Shown here in pieces: positions 7,674 to 16,334 of a stretch of DNA of 64,000 bases. The notes under the pieces are model-generated. The model saw only the letters and a program-made list of their open reading frames with translations. It ran no database searches and was not told the DNA's origin. Source of the stretch: Sporomusa ovata DSM 2662. GTDB taxonomy: Bacteria > Bacillota > Negativicutes > Sporomusales > Sporomusaceae. Numbering within the stretch: the first letter of the stretch is position 1; each line of letters opens with the position of its first letter. The stretch spans positions 62,001-126,000 of the forward strand of contig NZ_ASXP01000006.1 of the NCBI RefSeq assembly GCF_000445445.1, read 5' to 3'. Position numbers and translations under genes: made by a program.

Positions 7674-8870
7674 CTAATTCAATTTTGTTTCTTCGGCAAA
7701 TGCTCTTCCAAACTCTAGACACTCAGCTATTCCTTTTTCATCTGGGTTCCACATTACTTTCAAGCCGTCATTCACTAGGCTAAATCCAGCTTTGTTTAAC
7801 AGTTCAGTCAAAACCTTGGCAGATTCACCACTCCAACCATAAGTCCCAAATGAAGCAGCTTTTTTGTTTTTAAAGGACAGTCCCTTTATTTCTTCCAAAA
7901 TTCCAGCCATTGAGGAAAGAATACCTTTGCATACAGTTGGTGAACCGACAAGTATTGCCTTTGACTTAAAAACTTCAGTAATGATATCGTTTTTATCTCG
8001 ACGAGCAGTATTGAAAAGCTTAATATTAACAGTTTCATCATTCAGCTTAATACCTTCTGCTATCGCTTCAGCCATCTTCCTTGTTCCATCCCACATGGTA
8101 TCATAAAGAATCGTGATTTGGTTTTCTTGATATTCTGCTGCCCATTGGGCATATTTATTTACAATTTGCAAGGGATTATCCCGCCAAATAACCCCATGTG
8201 ATGGACAAATCATGCTAACAGGAAGGTTAAAGCCAACAACCTCTTTTATCTTCTTATCTACTAAACGGCTAAATGGAGTAAGAATATTAGCATAGTATTT
8301 AATACATTCTTTGTATAGATCATCTTGATCCACTAAGTCATTAAACATATACTCTGATGCGTAATGCTGACCGAAAGCATCATTACTGAATAGGATATTA
8401 TCCTCGGTTAAATAACACATCATGCTATCAGGCCAATGAAGCATAGGAGCTTCTACAAAAATGATTTCTTTTGATCCAATATTTAACCTATCACCTGTTT
8501 TTACTACACGAAAATTCCATTCTTGGTGGTACTGACCCTTAAGTGATTTTACTGCGTTCGCAGTGCAATAGATTGGAGTGTCTGGTATAAGCCGCATTAA
8601 CTCAGGCAATGCACCACTATGATCAATCTCACCATGATTAGCAATTATATAATCAATTTCTTTTAACTTAATTTCCTCTTTTAATTTTGTTACAAATTCA
8701 CGGGCAAAGGGCATCCATACCGTGTCAATTAGGACAGTTTTTTCATCCCTTATTAGGTAAGAATTATATGTAGAACCTTTATGTGTTGAATACTCCTCTC
8801 CGTGGAATTTTCTTAACTCCCAGTCAATCTTTCCTACCCACTTAACGTTAGCATTTATATTAAAACTCAT
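7674..8870 (-). CDS. fprA: Flavodiiron protein (NO/O2 reductase)
   Basis: This 398-residue protein has two domains. The first is a metallo-beta-lactamase-fold diiron domain with H79-x-E81-x-D83-H84, H145, D164 and H225. The second, from about residue 252, is a flavodoxin domain with the FMN loop YDTMWDGTRKMA. Such enzymes reduce NO to N2O or O2 to water in the cytoplasm of anaerobes, using electrons from rubredoxin or a flavin partner. No rubredoxin gene is adjacent. GGAGAG precedes the ATG. It lies upstream of hcp on the same strand and fits the surrounding nitrosative-stress set. Confidence 0.95.
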   Translation of the reverse strand: MSFNINANVKWVGKIDWELRKFHGEEYSTHKGSTYNSYLIRDEKTVLIDTVWMPFAREFVTKLKEEIKLKEIDYIIANHGEIDHSGALPELMRLIPDTPIYCTANAVKSLKGQYHQEWNFRVVKTGDRLNIGSKEIIFVEAPMLHWPDSMMCYLTEDNILFSNDAFGQHYASEYMFNDLVDQDDLYKECIKYYANILTPFSRLVDKKIKEVVGFNLPVSMICPSHGVIWRDNPLQIVNKYAQWAAEYQENQITILYDTMWDGTRKMAEAIAEGIKLNDETVNIKLFNTARRDKNDIITEVFKSKAILVGSPTVCKGILSSMAGILEEIKGLSFKNKKAASFGTYGWSGESAKVLTELLNKAGFSLVNDGLKVMWNPDEKGIAECLEFGRAFAEETKLN

Positions 8871-8960
8871 AAAATCACTCTCCTTACGATTCTTGATTTT
8901 AGTATATCAAATCTAACTAATTTAAATCGGTGATTTTACGTACAAGACATTGTCTATTCG

Positions 8961-8994
8961 ATAAAAGACCTCTCCCAAGGGATGAGGTCTTTTA
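8961..8994 (-). terminator. Intrinsic terminator after hcp
   Basis: AAAAGACCTC pairs with GAGGTCTTTT around a short loop. It lies between the stop of hcp (9025) and the start of fprA (8870), so it ends hcp transcripts on the minus strand. The palindromic A/T flanks would also allow use from the other side. Confidence 0.85.
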
Positions 8995-9024
8995 TCACAA
9001 GAGCAAAAAGAATTACTTGAATTT

Positions 9025-10584
9025 TTATTTCAAAATTGTTTGAAGATCGTTTTCTGGAGTAGTAATTGGGTGAAGGTCGAATTTCGATACTAGGATATTA
9101 AGTACATTTGGTGATAGGAATGCAGGTAAAGATGGACCGATGTAGATATTTTTAATACCAAGTGCTAGGAGGGTTAGCAAGATGCATACTGCTTTCTGCT
9201 CATACCAGGAAAGAACAAGCGTAAGCGGCAAATCGTTAACACCGCACTTAAACGCATCTGCTAATGCAACAGCCACTTGGATTGCCGAATAAGCATCATT
9301 ACATTGGCCCATGTCCATTATTCTCGGTAGCCCGCCGATTTCTCCGATGTCAAGGTCATTAAACCGATACTTTCCGCAAGCCAGAGTCAATATAACTGTG
9401 TCCTTTGGTGCTTTTTGTACGAATTCAGTATAGTAGTTACGGCCTGGTTTTGCACCGTCACAGCCACCAACTAGGAAGAAGTGCTTAATTGCTCCTGCTT
9501 TTACCGCATCAATAACGGTTCCGGCAACACTCATAACAGTGTTACGTGCAAACCCTGTCATCACATCTTTGCCACCGTTTATGCCGGTGAGTTCTTTGTC
9601 TTCCGGCCAACCGCCCAGTTCGATAGCCTTATCAATTAGAGCCGAAAAATCTTTTACGTTTGAGTCAGATATATGCTGTGCTCCCGGGAATGCCACTACA
9701 GAAGTGGTAAATACACGGTCACTATAGGAACTCTTGGGCACCATCAAACAATTTGTAGTAAATAGAATCGGTGCCGGTATGTTATCAAACTCTTTCTGTT
9801 GATTCTGCCAGGCGGTACCGAAGTTGCCCTTTAAGTGGGGATATTTCTTAAATTCAGGATATGCATGGGCTGGCAGCATCTCACCATGAGTATAGACGTT
9901 GACACCTTTTCCTTCAGTCTGTTCAAGGAGTTGTTTTAAATCTAGAAGATCGTGGCCGGTAACAACGATAAACGGTCCCTTTTCTACAGTTAAACTTACT
10001 TTTGTAGGTTTAGGATGGCCGTAGGCAGACGTATTGGCTTCATCAAGCAGAGCCATGCATGCAAGATTTACTTTGCCAAATTCCATTAAAAGGCCGAGCC
10101 ATTCTTCTGCGGAATGTTCCTCGCCTAACGCTTGCAATCCTTTATAAAACCAAGCGGTTACTTCAGGGTTGTCTTTATTTAATACGGCAGCATGTTCGGC
10201 ATAGGCCGCCATTCCACGCATTCCAAGCAATAAGGTAGAGCGAAGCGATACAATGTCGGGGTCACCATTCCACAACTCACTTGGAGCAAAATCCGCTGCG
10301 GCAGAATCTAGTTTATTTTTTTCTGCACGAACTTGCTTAATTAAATCTTTTACCCGATCACTGTCAAAATTGACATTCGTAATCGTGGTAAAAAGCCCCT
10401 GTCTCACTAAGGAATCGGCTTGGGGGCCAACACTTTTTCCCTGTGAGGCTCGGGCTAACCCGATTAGAGCACAAGTAAGTTCATCTTGGCTATTGGCAAC
10501 CTCTGGCTGTTTTCCACATACACCTATTTTAGTACATCCTTTCCCACCGGCAGTCTGTTCACATTGAAAACAAAACATCGACAT
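9025..10584 (-). CDS. hcp: Hybrid-cluster protein (hydroxylamine/NO reductase)
   Basis: A 519-residue cytoplasmic Fe-S enzyme. Its N-terminal C5-x2-C8-x8-C17-x5-C23 motif binds a cubane cluster. The hybrid Fe-S-O cluster ligands lie in GHDLLDLK, THGEMLPAH, TNCLMVP, GGCDGAKPGR, LACGKYRFN and GQCNDAYS. Hcp reduces NO or hydroxylamine and protects against nitrosative stress. The ATG follows a GGGGGG purine run. No hcr reductase gene is next to it. A second, longer hcp is at 21365. Confidence 0.96.
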   Translation of the reverse strand: MSMFCFQCEQTAGGKGCTKIGVCGKQPEVANSQDELTCALIGLARASQGKSVGPQADSLVRQGLFTTITNVNFDSDRVKDLIKQVRAEKNKLDSAAADFAPSELWNGDPDIVSLRSTLLLGMRGMAAYAEHAAVLNKDNPEVTAWFYKGLQALGEEHSAEEWLGLLMEFGKVNLACMALLDEANTSAYGHPKPTKVSLTVEKGPFIVVTGHDLLDLKQLLEQTEGKGVNVYTHGEMLPAHAYPEFKKYPHLKGNFGTAWQNQQKEFDNIPAPILFTTNCLMVPKSSYSDRVFTTSVVAFPGAQHISDSNVKDFSALIDKAIELGGWPEDKELTGINGGKDVMTGFARNTVMSVAGTVIDAVKAGAIKHFFLVGGCDGAKPGRNYYTEFVQKAPKDTVILTLACGKYRFNDLDIGEIGGLPRIMDMGQCNDAYSAIQVAVALADAFKCGVNDLPLTLVLSWYEQKAVCILLTLLALGIKNIYIGPSLPAFLSPNVLNILVSKFDLHPITTPENDLQTILK

Positions 10585-10931
10585 TAACTTCCCCCCTTAA
10601 ATTAAATATATTAGGAATTTTCCATTAAATATTTTGTTCGCTAACTAACCAGTATTTTCCTTCAATAATTTCTAAAAATATTATTTATATTCTAAAAATC
10701 TACCAATTATTTATTTTTTCGACTTGTGTTTCAATATACTTCCTAATCATGTTAGCAATATCCTAGCAACCCACTATATTTGCAAATCCAATCTTTAGCG
10801 CCATCATTGGGACATCCTCAATGCATAAAAATACGAGATTGCTTTAATACGCCGCAATACCAGAAAGTAAGCTTTACTCCCAGTTATGCAGGCGATAGCA
10901 TAGCAATCTCGTCCTAATTATTATTATATTT
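10585..10931. other. Intergenic region between hcp and nrfA
   Basis: It should hold the hcp promoter near 10600-10700, an AT-rich stretch where I could not pick a confident -35/-10 pair. It also holds the imperfect palindrome at 10832-10910 downstream of nrfA. No coding frame was found. Confidence 0.5.
10832..10910 (-). terminator. Long imperfect hairpin downstream of nrfA
   Basis: ACGAGATTGCT at 10832 pairs exactly with AGCAATCTCGT ending at 10910. Inside, TACGCC roughly pairs with GGCGATA, and AGTAA-GCT-TTACT forms an inner stem. On the minus strand it is followed by TATTTTTATG. It is probably the nrfHA terminator, though the roughly 57-base interior is unusually long for one. Confidence 0.5.
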
Positions 10932-12215
10932 TTATAAAGAATTGGTGCCAGCAGCTTTATTGGCGGCATCAATTGCCTGATGAGCTAAATCAATCGCCTG
11001 GCCTAGTGTGTTAAGCTCCTGCACAGGATTGTGAAAACCCATACTATTGGCTGCGGCAACATAGTCCCAGTACCACTGGGCCTGACGCAGAAGTTCGCGT
11101 GCATTGGCCAACTCAGTCTGATTGGCGGCGCTATTTGCACCAGCCTTTTGAATAGCACCATGCGCTCTAGCAATATTTTGTCCTGCCGTATGTTGAAGCT
11201 GCCAAACATTATCCTGGATGGCTTTTACCTGACTGAATAATAGTTCTTTTTCTTGCGTATGACATGGCGAACAAGATTCATCCAGTGTTTTAAGTGGACT
11301 TGTTATCCAATGAGAAGTGTACTTTTGCCCACTTTTACGCATATATGGCATATGACAGTCAGCACAGGAAACGCCAAATTGGCCATGAACGCCATTCTGC
11401 CATTCTTCATAATCTGGATGTTGCGCTTTTAAGACAGGTACCTGAGAGTCTGTATGGATAAAATCCTGGGTAAAACCGTTCGGTTTGGTTGAATAGTATT
11501 CATACATTTGCTGTGGCGTCAACCCTTTATCCCAGGGAAAGATAACCTTGGAAGTTGCTGGTTCAAAATAGTATTCAGAATGGCATTGAGCACAAACATA
11601 GCTACGCATTTCCTCTCTGCTAGCTTTGCTCACATCAATGCCACGTTTCTGCATGGCCTCAGTGAAGGCTGGGTTAATGACTCGAAGGCCCATTGTATCT
11701 GGATCATGACAGTTAGCACAGTTGACAGGATGCTTAGCCTTATCCATCAATTCAGTGAGCGGTTTACTGGCATAGCCCCAGCCGATCTCTTTGTAAGCCT
11801 GCTCAATGTAAGGAGTTTTACAGGTAATACAAGCTCCTTTGGCGGCTGGACCAATTCGTTTAGATTCACGCAGATCTTCCATGGCGTAGGGGTGGCCTCT
11901 ATCTTCGGTATAGTCTTTGCTAAACGGATTGCCTTTAAAATTAGTATACAACTCTGGCTGCATATCGGCTTTTTGCACTTTGACGCTGCCGCCGTAACCG
12001 GTCGGAGACGGTGCCGTTTCTAAATTCTTTTTATAACCAGCATACTCTAACGGATAATTTTTACCCCATGTCTCAGCATCATATTCACCGGCAGAAATCT
12101 TAACAAGTTTAACCGTTGACTGTGGTTTGAAAATCCACACCCGGCTGATAACTACACCGGTAAACAGAACAACAAGCGATAAAAATGCAATCAGCAACTT
12201 TTGAGTTCTATTCAA
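10932..12215 (-). CDS. nrfA: Cytochrome c nitrite reductase, catalytic subunit (copy 1)
   Basis: A pentahaem periplasmic enzyme that reduces nitrite to ammonium. An N-terminal membrane anchor (LLIAFLSLVVLFTG) is followed by the catalytic haem motif CITCK, which has Lys as iron ligand. Four CXXCH motifs follow: CANCH, CAQCH, CADCH and CSPCH. The start is taken as TTG at 12215: GGAGAGAG lies six bases upstream, and this start overlaps the nrfH stop by 8 bases, exactly as in copy 2. A longer frame begins with ATG at 12239. Length and motifs are normal for the family. Confidence 0.95.
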   Translation of the reverse strand: MNRTQKLLIAFLSLVVLFTGVVISRVWIFKPQSTVKLVKISAGEYDAETWGKNYPLEYAGYKKNLETAPSPTGYGGSVKVQKADMQPELYTNFKGNPFSKDYTEDRGHPYAMEDLRESKRIGPAAKGACITCKTPYIEQAYKEIGWGYASKPLTELMDKAKHPVNCANCHDPDTMGLRVINPAFTEAMQKRGIDVSKASREEMRSYVCAQCHSEYYFEPATSKVIFPWDKGLTPQQMYEYYSTKPNGFTQDFIHTDSQVPVLKAQHPDYEEWQNGVHGQFGVSCADCHMPYMRKSGQKYTSHWITSPLKTLDESCSPCHTQEKELLFSQVKAIQDNVWQLQHTAGQNIARAHGAIQKAGANSAANQTELANARELLRQAQWYWDYVAAANSMGFHNPVQELNTLGQAIDLAHQAIDAANKAAGTNSL

Positions 12216-12690
12216 CGCTAACTCTCTCCTTAACAACAATCTGGTTATGTATCATACCCCTGTGGCATTTTGTACATGATTGCCCTCCTGTAGACATGAA
12301 TGTATTGGTAACTGTGTACGCGTGGCAACGCAGGCAGTTACGTTCAACAATAGCTCTGCCTTTAGCGCTCAACCGAATCGTGTCCGGATAGTCGCGTAAA
12401 AATTCGTGATACGTGTCATGTATTCCAGTTTGGTTTTTTACAATCATTTTTTCGGCGATACTTTCTTGGGGTAAATGACAGTCGCCGCATGTAAACTGAC
12501 GGTGGTTAGACACTTGCCACGTGGCTGCGACATACTGCATAGCATGGCAACTGCTACAGAATGAGGTCTTATCAGCATACGCTATGCCACCACCAGCTAT
12601 AGCCATTCCTACACCAGCGGCTAAAGCCCCAATCAGTATCAGCTTAATACTGTTCTTTTCTAAGTATCTTTTCCAGCCCAATAAATCCAC
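12208..12690 (-). CDS. nrfH: NrfH tetrahaem quinol dehydrogenase (copy 1)
   Basis: A 160-residue NapC/NirT-family membrane cytochrome. One transmembrane helix (about residues 17-38, GALAAGVGMAIAGGG) is followed by four haem motifs: CSSCH, CGDCH, CLRCH and CTKCH. It takes electrons from menaquinol and passes them to NrfA on the outer face of the membrane. The start is GTG at 12690, with TTG at 12681 also possible after AGAGAGGTGG. It is first in the nrfHA pair, with no ccm genes attached to this copy. Confidence 0.94.
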   Translation of the reverse strand: MDLLGWKRYLEKNSIKLILIGALAAGVGMAIAGGGIAYADKTSFCSSCHAMQYVAATWQVSNHRQFTCGDCHLPQESIAEKMIVKNQTGIHDTYHEFLRDYPDTIRLSAKGRAIVERNCLRCHAYTVTNTFMSTGGQSCTKCHRGMIHNQIVVKERVSVE

Positions 12691-12739
12691 CTCTCTGAGT
12701 ACAGTTATAAGTCCCCACTACTTATTTGCTCTATTAGAT

Positions 12740-12753
12740 TTCCAAACTTGGAA
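12740..12753. promoter_or_regulatory. Palindrome upstream of nrfH, possible operator
   Basis: TTCCAAACTTGGAA is a perfect 14-bp palindrome about 50 bp before nrfH. Its size and position would suit a dimeric regulator. The regulator is unknown, and no similar site was seen before the second nrfH. Confidence 0.35.
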
Positions 12754-12822
12754 TTGTTTATACACTAGAATGGATAACCCAAACAATAAAAGCTTGATCT
12801 TACCCCCACTTGAAATAAAAAA

Positions 12823-12842
12823 GGGCTACCGACAGGTAACCC
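12823..12842 (-). terminator. Intrinsic terminator
   Basis: GGGCTACC and GGTAACCC pair with one mismatch around GACA. On the minus strand TTTTTT follows. It ends the cyclodeaminase-like gene that stops at 12893. Confidence 0.75.
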
Positions 12843-12892
12843 CAAAATCCTAGACCGTTCTTTTTCGCCCTAGCGGCGCTATTATGAATAAA

Positions 12893-13510
12893 CTATCCCA
12901 CCTTAGTCATTGCCATATCAAATTTTACTTGCAGTTCATTAATCCGCGCCTGTAAAACCCTGACAAGTTGTGCATCCTTGATTAGCGGTAAATTTATTCT
13001 TGCAGCAGTAAGAGATCCTTCAATCCCTGTTTTGATCACCAATAAACCTATCTTTAAGTCACCCAATACGCCCTGTTTAACCTTTGGCAGCAGCATTATA
13101 CCTGGTTCCAATGCCGATATGCAGGCTGCACTTATTTTTAAAGGCGTTTCGATTGCGAACAAAGCGGCAGCTTGAATTTCGGCCTGACGGTGCTCTGTTT
13201 CTTTCAGAGTGACTCTCGGCAATTTGTAGGCAGAAAGCACCCGGCCATAAGCTTCAGCGTCCTTTTCGATATAGGTTAATAACTCACTATGTAACGTAGT
13301 TAACTGTATTTTAGCTATTTCTAAAAGGTCCGCAAACTCTTCTCCCTCTGGTCGTCCATAAGCTGAGTCCACAGACATTTCAAGTAAACAAACACCCATT
13401 AGACCTGACAGTGCCATAACACATCCACCCGCAGGCACAACTGGCTCATAGGAAGCTACCTTGTTTGCAAAATCTATAATACTTAAATCTACAAGCATTT
13501 TTTCATCCAT
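12893..13510 (-). CDS. Cyclodeaminase/cyclohydrolase family protein (FTCD_C/FchA-like)
   Basis: A helical protein of about 205 residues with the family pattern: an N-terminal FANKVASYEPVVPAGGCVMAL segment where the family usually has a PGGGS-type loop, then a long helical bundle. Relatives are formimidoyl-THF cyclodeaminase and methenyl-THF cyclohydrolase (FchA), which act in one-carbon metabolism. The ATG at 13510 is preferred, as GGAGG lies nine bases upstream. It has its own terminator. Here the loop reads PAGGC rather than the usual PGGGS, so the activity is uncertain. Confidence 0.75.
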   Translation of the reverse strand: MDEKMLVDLSIIDFANKVASYEPVVPAGGCVMALSGLMGVCLLEMSVDSAYGRPEGEEFADLLEIAKIQLTTLHSELLTYIEKDAEAYGRVLSAYKLPRVTLKETEHRQAEIQAAALFAIETPLKISAACISALEPGIMLLPKVKQGVLGDLKIGLLVIKTGIEGSLTAARINLPLIKDAQLVRVLQARINELQVKFDMAMTKVG

Positions 13511-13556
13511 CTTTCTTTTCCTCCACACCGTACGACCTGCTTAAAGCATACCATAC

Positions 13557-13964
13557 TTATTTTACCAACGGATATAACAATGAATTTTCTTTTTTGATTC
13601 TTTCGCTAAGGGCAGAAAATACTATCTTTGATTCAACTAGAAAATCCGCAGCGTTTTCGGCAATCTTACTTGAGCCCAAAAACTTCATTTTATATTTTTC
13701 AAAAACCTTTGCCAATTCGCCCATCTCATTGACAAAAGCTTCAGCCGTGTTTCTGATTTGACTATCTGTATGCTTGATGAGAACAGGATAAACAAATTTA
13801 TCTTCTGATGCTAAATGCATTTTAATAATACCGGACAACCGGGCTAGCATATTAGATATTTCCAAAGCATTCTCTTTCACCTGTTCTTGGCTTTGATATG
13901 TATTGATTTTATCAACCAAGTCTATCACCTCATTATGTTGCCGCACTAAATTATTAATGTCCAT
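13557..13964 (-). CDS. Hemerythrin-like HHE-domain protein
   Basis: A four-helix protein of about 135 residues with the HHE pattern: RQHNEV (first His), then KMHLASEDKFVYP with the His and Glu ligands. Hemerythrin-like proteins bind a diiron centre and sense or handle O2 and NO. Some repair damaged Fe-S or diiron centres (RIC/YtfE). The GGAGG lies 13 bases from this ATG, so an upstream non-ATG start cannot be excluded. The neighbourhood of hcp, nrf and fprA supports a nitrosative-stress role. Confidence 0.82.
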   Translation of the reverse strand: MDINNLVRQHNEVIDLVDKINTYQSQEQVKENALEISNMLARLSGIIKMHLASEDKFVYPVLIKHTDSQIRNTAEAFVNEMGELAKVFEKYKMKFLGSSKIAENAADFLVESKIVFSALSERIKKENSLLYPLVK

Positions 13965-14077
13965 GATATAGATTCTTCCTCCTTTTATGATTACCAACTA
14001 TCGTAAGTATAGTATACTCGCGATTATATGTTGGTACTGTGACTAAAATCACCACACAAAAAAAGTGCCGATTATAT

Positions 14078-14560
14078 TCAAATTTTCGGTATAAGTGAAT
14101 TTACATCTTTTTGATATTGTATATAATCTTCACCGAATTGTTGAATTAAGCCCTGTTCTTCCTCTTTAATAAAGTACTTGAAAGCAAAATACATAAAAAC
14201 TGGCGTTGTAAGGATAAGCCACGAATTGAATCCCAAACAAATACCCGGAACCAAAACAAGAATAAAATTTGCATAAAGTGGATGCCGACAAACTGCATAT
14301 ACTCCTTTTCGATAAAGAACACCCGCCTTATATATGGCAAATACCTGGTACATGACAAAAATTCCAAGCACTACACCAATAGTAATTAAGGTTCCGCTTA
14401 ACAAATAGATTATTGACATTTTTTCTGATATAACGGCAACTTGAAGATGTATTTTTTCAATATATAGCATGATAGCAAAATAAATTAGTGTGCTACTAAG
14501 CAATTTAGGGCCACTTCCCCATAGGGAATTTTTCTGGGTTCTTGGGAACATACTTTTCAT
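14078..14560 (-). CDS. Isoprenylcysteine carboxyl methyltransferase-like membrane protein
   Basis: A 160-residue protein with about four transmembrane helices and the CRHPLYANF motif near residue 95, typical of the ICMT/PEMT-like fold that binds S-adenosylmethionine. Bacterial members methylate small molecules or lipids of mostly unknown identity, so the substrate is unknown here. Either the ATG at 14560 or the one at 14551 could be used, the latter having AAAGG in front. It is transcribed divergently from tetR. Confidence 0.75.
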   Translation of the reverse strand: MKSMFPRTQKNSLWGSGPKLLSSTLIYFAIMLYIEKIHLQVAVISEKMSIIYLLSGTLITIGVVLGIFVMYQVFAIYKAGVLYRKGVYAVCRHPLYANFILVLVPGICLGFNSWLILTTPVFMYFAFKYFIKEEEQGLIQQFGEDYIQYQKDVNSLIPKI

Positions 14561-14613
14561 CCTTTGACATTTTTCTGTACTATTATACTATCACAATAAC
14601 TTGTCAATATATA

Positions 14614-14642
14614 TTGACATCGGTTGGAAAGTATTTTATGAT
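14614..14642 (+). promoter_or_regulatory. Sigma-70 promoter of tetR
   Basis: TTGACA at 14614-14619, a 17-base spacer and TATGAT at 14637-14642. The -35 overlaps an 18-bp perfect palindrome (TGTCAATATATATTGACA, 14602-14619) that could also serve the divergent methyltransferase gene. Confidence 0.8.
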
Positions 14643-14646
14643 GTAA

Positions 14647-14662
14647 GTGAATACAAATTCAC
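14647..14662. promoter_or_regulatory. TetR operator 2 (autoregulatory)
   Basis: GTGAATACAAATTCAC has the same outer arms (GTGAAT and ATTCAC) and spacing as the perfect palindrome at 15282-15315. It sits just after the tetR -10, where a bound repressor would block its own transcription. Confidence 0.7.
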
Positions 14663-14676
14663 ATTGGTGGTATATT

Positions 14677-15264
14677 ATGACACAGAAAAAAGCAACAGAA
14701 CTCCGACAAGAAGAAATCATTGAAGCAGCGTTAAAACTAGTGGAGCAACAAGGCTTTGATAACCTAAATATTGCAGGCATTGCCGCAGCAATCGATTTAG
14801 TGCCGTCAGCCATTTACCGTCACTTTCAAGGAAAGGAGGCAATCATTGGGGGCTTAATTGAGTATGTTGGCAAGGCGTTGCACGAAAATATTCTCTATGT
14901 AGTGAGCACCGAAAAGGTAACACAGAAACGTCTAAAATTGCTTTTTACTTTACACTTACAATTTATAAAAAGCAAACGCGCCATCCCGCAAACCCTCTTT
15001 TCATTATTGGGCAGTAACAAAAACATGCTATTAAAACGGAAAATACTTGCTGTCATTTCCCGATATGTTGAGCAAATCACAGACATGATTGCGGAAGGCC
15101 AAGCCCTAAGCGAAATTGCGCCTAACGTCGACCCAAAATCGGCCGCAATGCTATTTATTGGATTAATTCAGCCACTTGTCATTTTAAGCCAAAGTGATGA
15201 TAAGCTAATTGAAATCTACCAAGAGACCTCCTGGCAGATTTACTGGCGTGGAATTGCTTGCTAA
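14677..15264 (+). CDS. TetR-family transcriptional repressor
   Basis: A repressor of about 195 residues. An N-terminal helix-turn-helix (about residues 20-55, with NIAGIAAAIDLVPSAIYRHF) is followed by a helical ligand/dimer domain. The ATG at 14677 is chosen because GGTGG lies six bases before it. It precedes an efflux operon on the same strand, and matching palindromes occur before both units, so it probably represses itself and the pump. The layout resembles E. coli cecR (ybiH) with ybhGFSR. The inducer is unknown. Confidence 0.9.
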   Translation: MTQKKATELRQEEIIEAALKLVEQQGFDNLNIAGIAAAIDLVPSAIYRHFQGKEAIIGGLIEYVGKALHENILYVVSTEKVTQKRLKLLFTLHLQFIKSKRAIPQTLFSLLGSNKNMLLKRKILAVISRYVEQITDMIAEGQALSEIAPNVDPKSAAMLFIGLIQPLVILSQSDDKLIEIYQETSWQIYWRGIAC

Positions 15265-15281
15265 CGCAGGAAAAAATTTTT

Positions 15282-15315
15282 ATCCAGTATGTGAATTATA
15301 ATTCACATACTGGAT
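15282..15315. promoter_or_regulatory. TetR operator 1 and promoter of the efflux operon
   Basis: A perfect 34-bp palindrome centred on GTGAATTATAATTCAC, between tetR and the adaptor gene. TATAAT at 15297-15302 within it can serve as the -10 element, so repressor binding would cover the promoter. Confidence 0.85.
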
Positions 15316-15337
15316 AAGCCAAGCGAGGAATGATAGT

Positions 15338-16330
15338 ATGAAAAAACGACTTAGAATACTGATTCCGCTGCTACTTATTGCACTTGCATTCGGTGTATTC
15401 TCTCTCTATTTTAAGAAGCCAGTGAATCCTCATCAAATCCATGTTTCAGGAAACATGGAAGTTACAACAGTAGGCGTCGGCTTTAAAGTTCCCGGCCATG
15501 TAACTACACGATTAGTGAATGAAGGCGCTTCTATTCAAAAAGGACAATTAGTAGCACAATTGGAAACCGCTGATCTTGAGCTTGCCGTTGCTGAGACAAA
15601 ATCTCAATTACTAGCAGCACAGGCTACCCTATCGGAACTCCTAAATGGTTCTCGTAGACAGGATGTATCCGCTGCACAAGCAGTAGTGCGTCGCCTAGAG
15701 ACCGTCAAACAGAATGCTGCCGCTGAAGATCAACGTGCGCAAAAATTATTTTCCATGGGTGCCATAGCAACTCAGGAACGAGATCGATCCCATACGACAT
15801 ATGAAGTAGCCACTGCAAACTACGAAGAGGCACTGCAGCAACTCAATTTGGTAACCGAAGGCCCTCGTCAAGAACAACTTGAACTAGCCAAAGCCCGCGT
15901 ACAGCAAGCGCAAGATGCGGTCAAACTGGCTGAGACGCGTCTCTCCTATGCCCAAATCATCTCCCCTATCAATGGAGTAGTACTTTCAGAGAATATTGAG
16001 TCAGGTGAATATGTTGCCGCCGGAACACCCATTGTAACAATCGGTGATATCGAACATGTCTGGCTAAAAGCTTACATTAACGAAACAGACCTAGGCCGTG
16101 TCAAGCTTGGACAAAAGGTTACGGTGACAACAGATACTTATCCCGGTAAAGGTTATAACGGCACTATCAGCTTTATCTCTTCTGATGCGGAATTCACCCC
16201 CAAAACTATACAAACCAAGGAAGAAAGAGTCAAACTTGTCTACCGCATAAAAATTGCTATTGAAAATTCGGCTCAAGAATTAAAGCCCGGCATGCCCGTA
16301 GACGCTGTCATTTCGACTGAGGGAGTCTGA
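15338..16330 (+). CDS. HlyD-type membrane fusion protein of an ABC exporter
   Basis: A 330-residue periplasmic adaptor. A short cytoplasmic start, one membrane helix (about residues 5-25) and a lipoyl half (GASIQKGQLVAQLE) are followed by a long alpha-hairpin (about 80-190, Ala/Gln/Glu rich). The second lipoyl half (SPINGVVLSENIESGEYV) and a beta-barrel domain complete it. It resembles E. coli YbhG and would link the inner-membrane permeases to an outer-membrane channel. No outer-membrane factor is encoded here. GAGGA precedes the ATG. Confidence 0.92.
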   Translation: MKKRLRILIPLLLIALAFGVFSLYFKKPVNPHQIHVSGNMEVTTVGVGFKVPGHVTTRLVNEGASIQKGQLVAQLETADLELAVAETKSQLLAAQATLSELLNGSRRQDVSAAQAVVRRLETVKQNAAAEDQRAQKLFSMGAIATQERDRSHTTYEVATANYEEALQQLNLVTEGPRQEQLELAKARVQQAQDAVKLAETRLSYAQIISPINGVVLSENIESGEYVAAGTPIVTIGDIEHVWLKAYINETDLGRVKLGQKVTVTTDTYPGKGYNGTISFISSDAEFTPKTIQTKEERVKLVYRIKIAIENSAQELKPGMPVDAVISTEGV

Positions 16331-16334
16331 TGTC

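Noticed and set aside
11508..12023. 171-codon plus-strand frame opposite nrfA, and a similar one at 23583-24173
   Set aside because: Both are reverse-strand images of nrfA codons. They appear at the same place in both copies because the genes are homologous.
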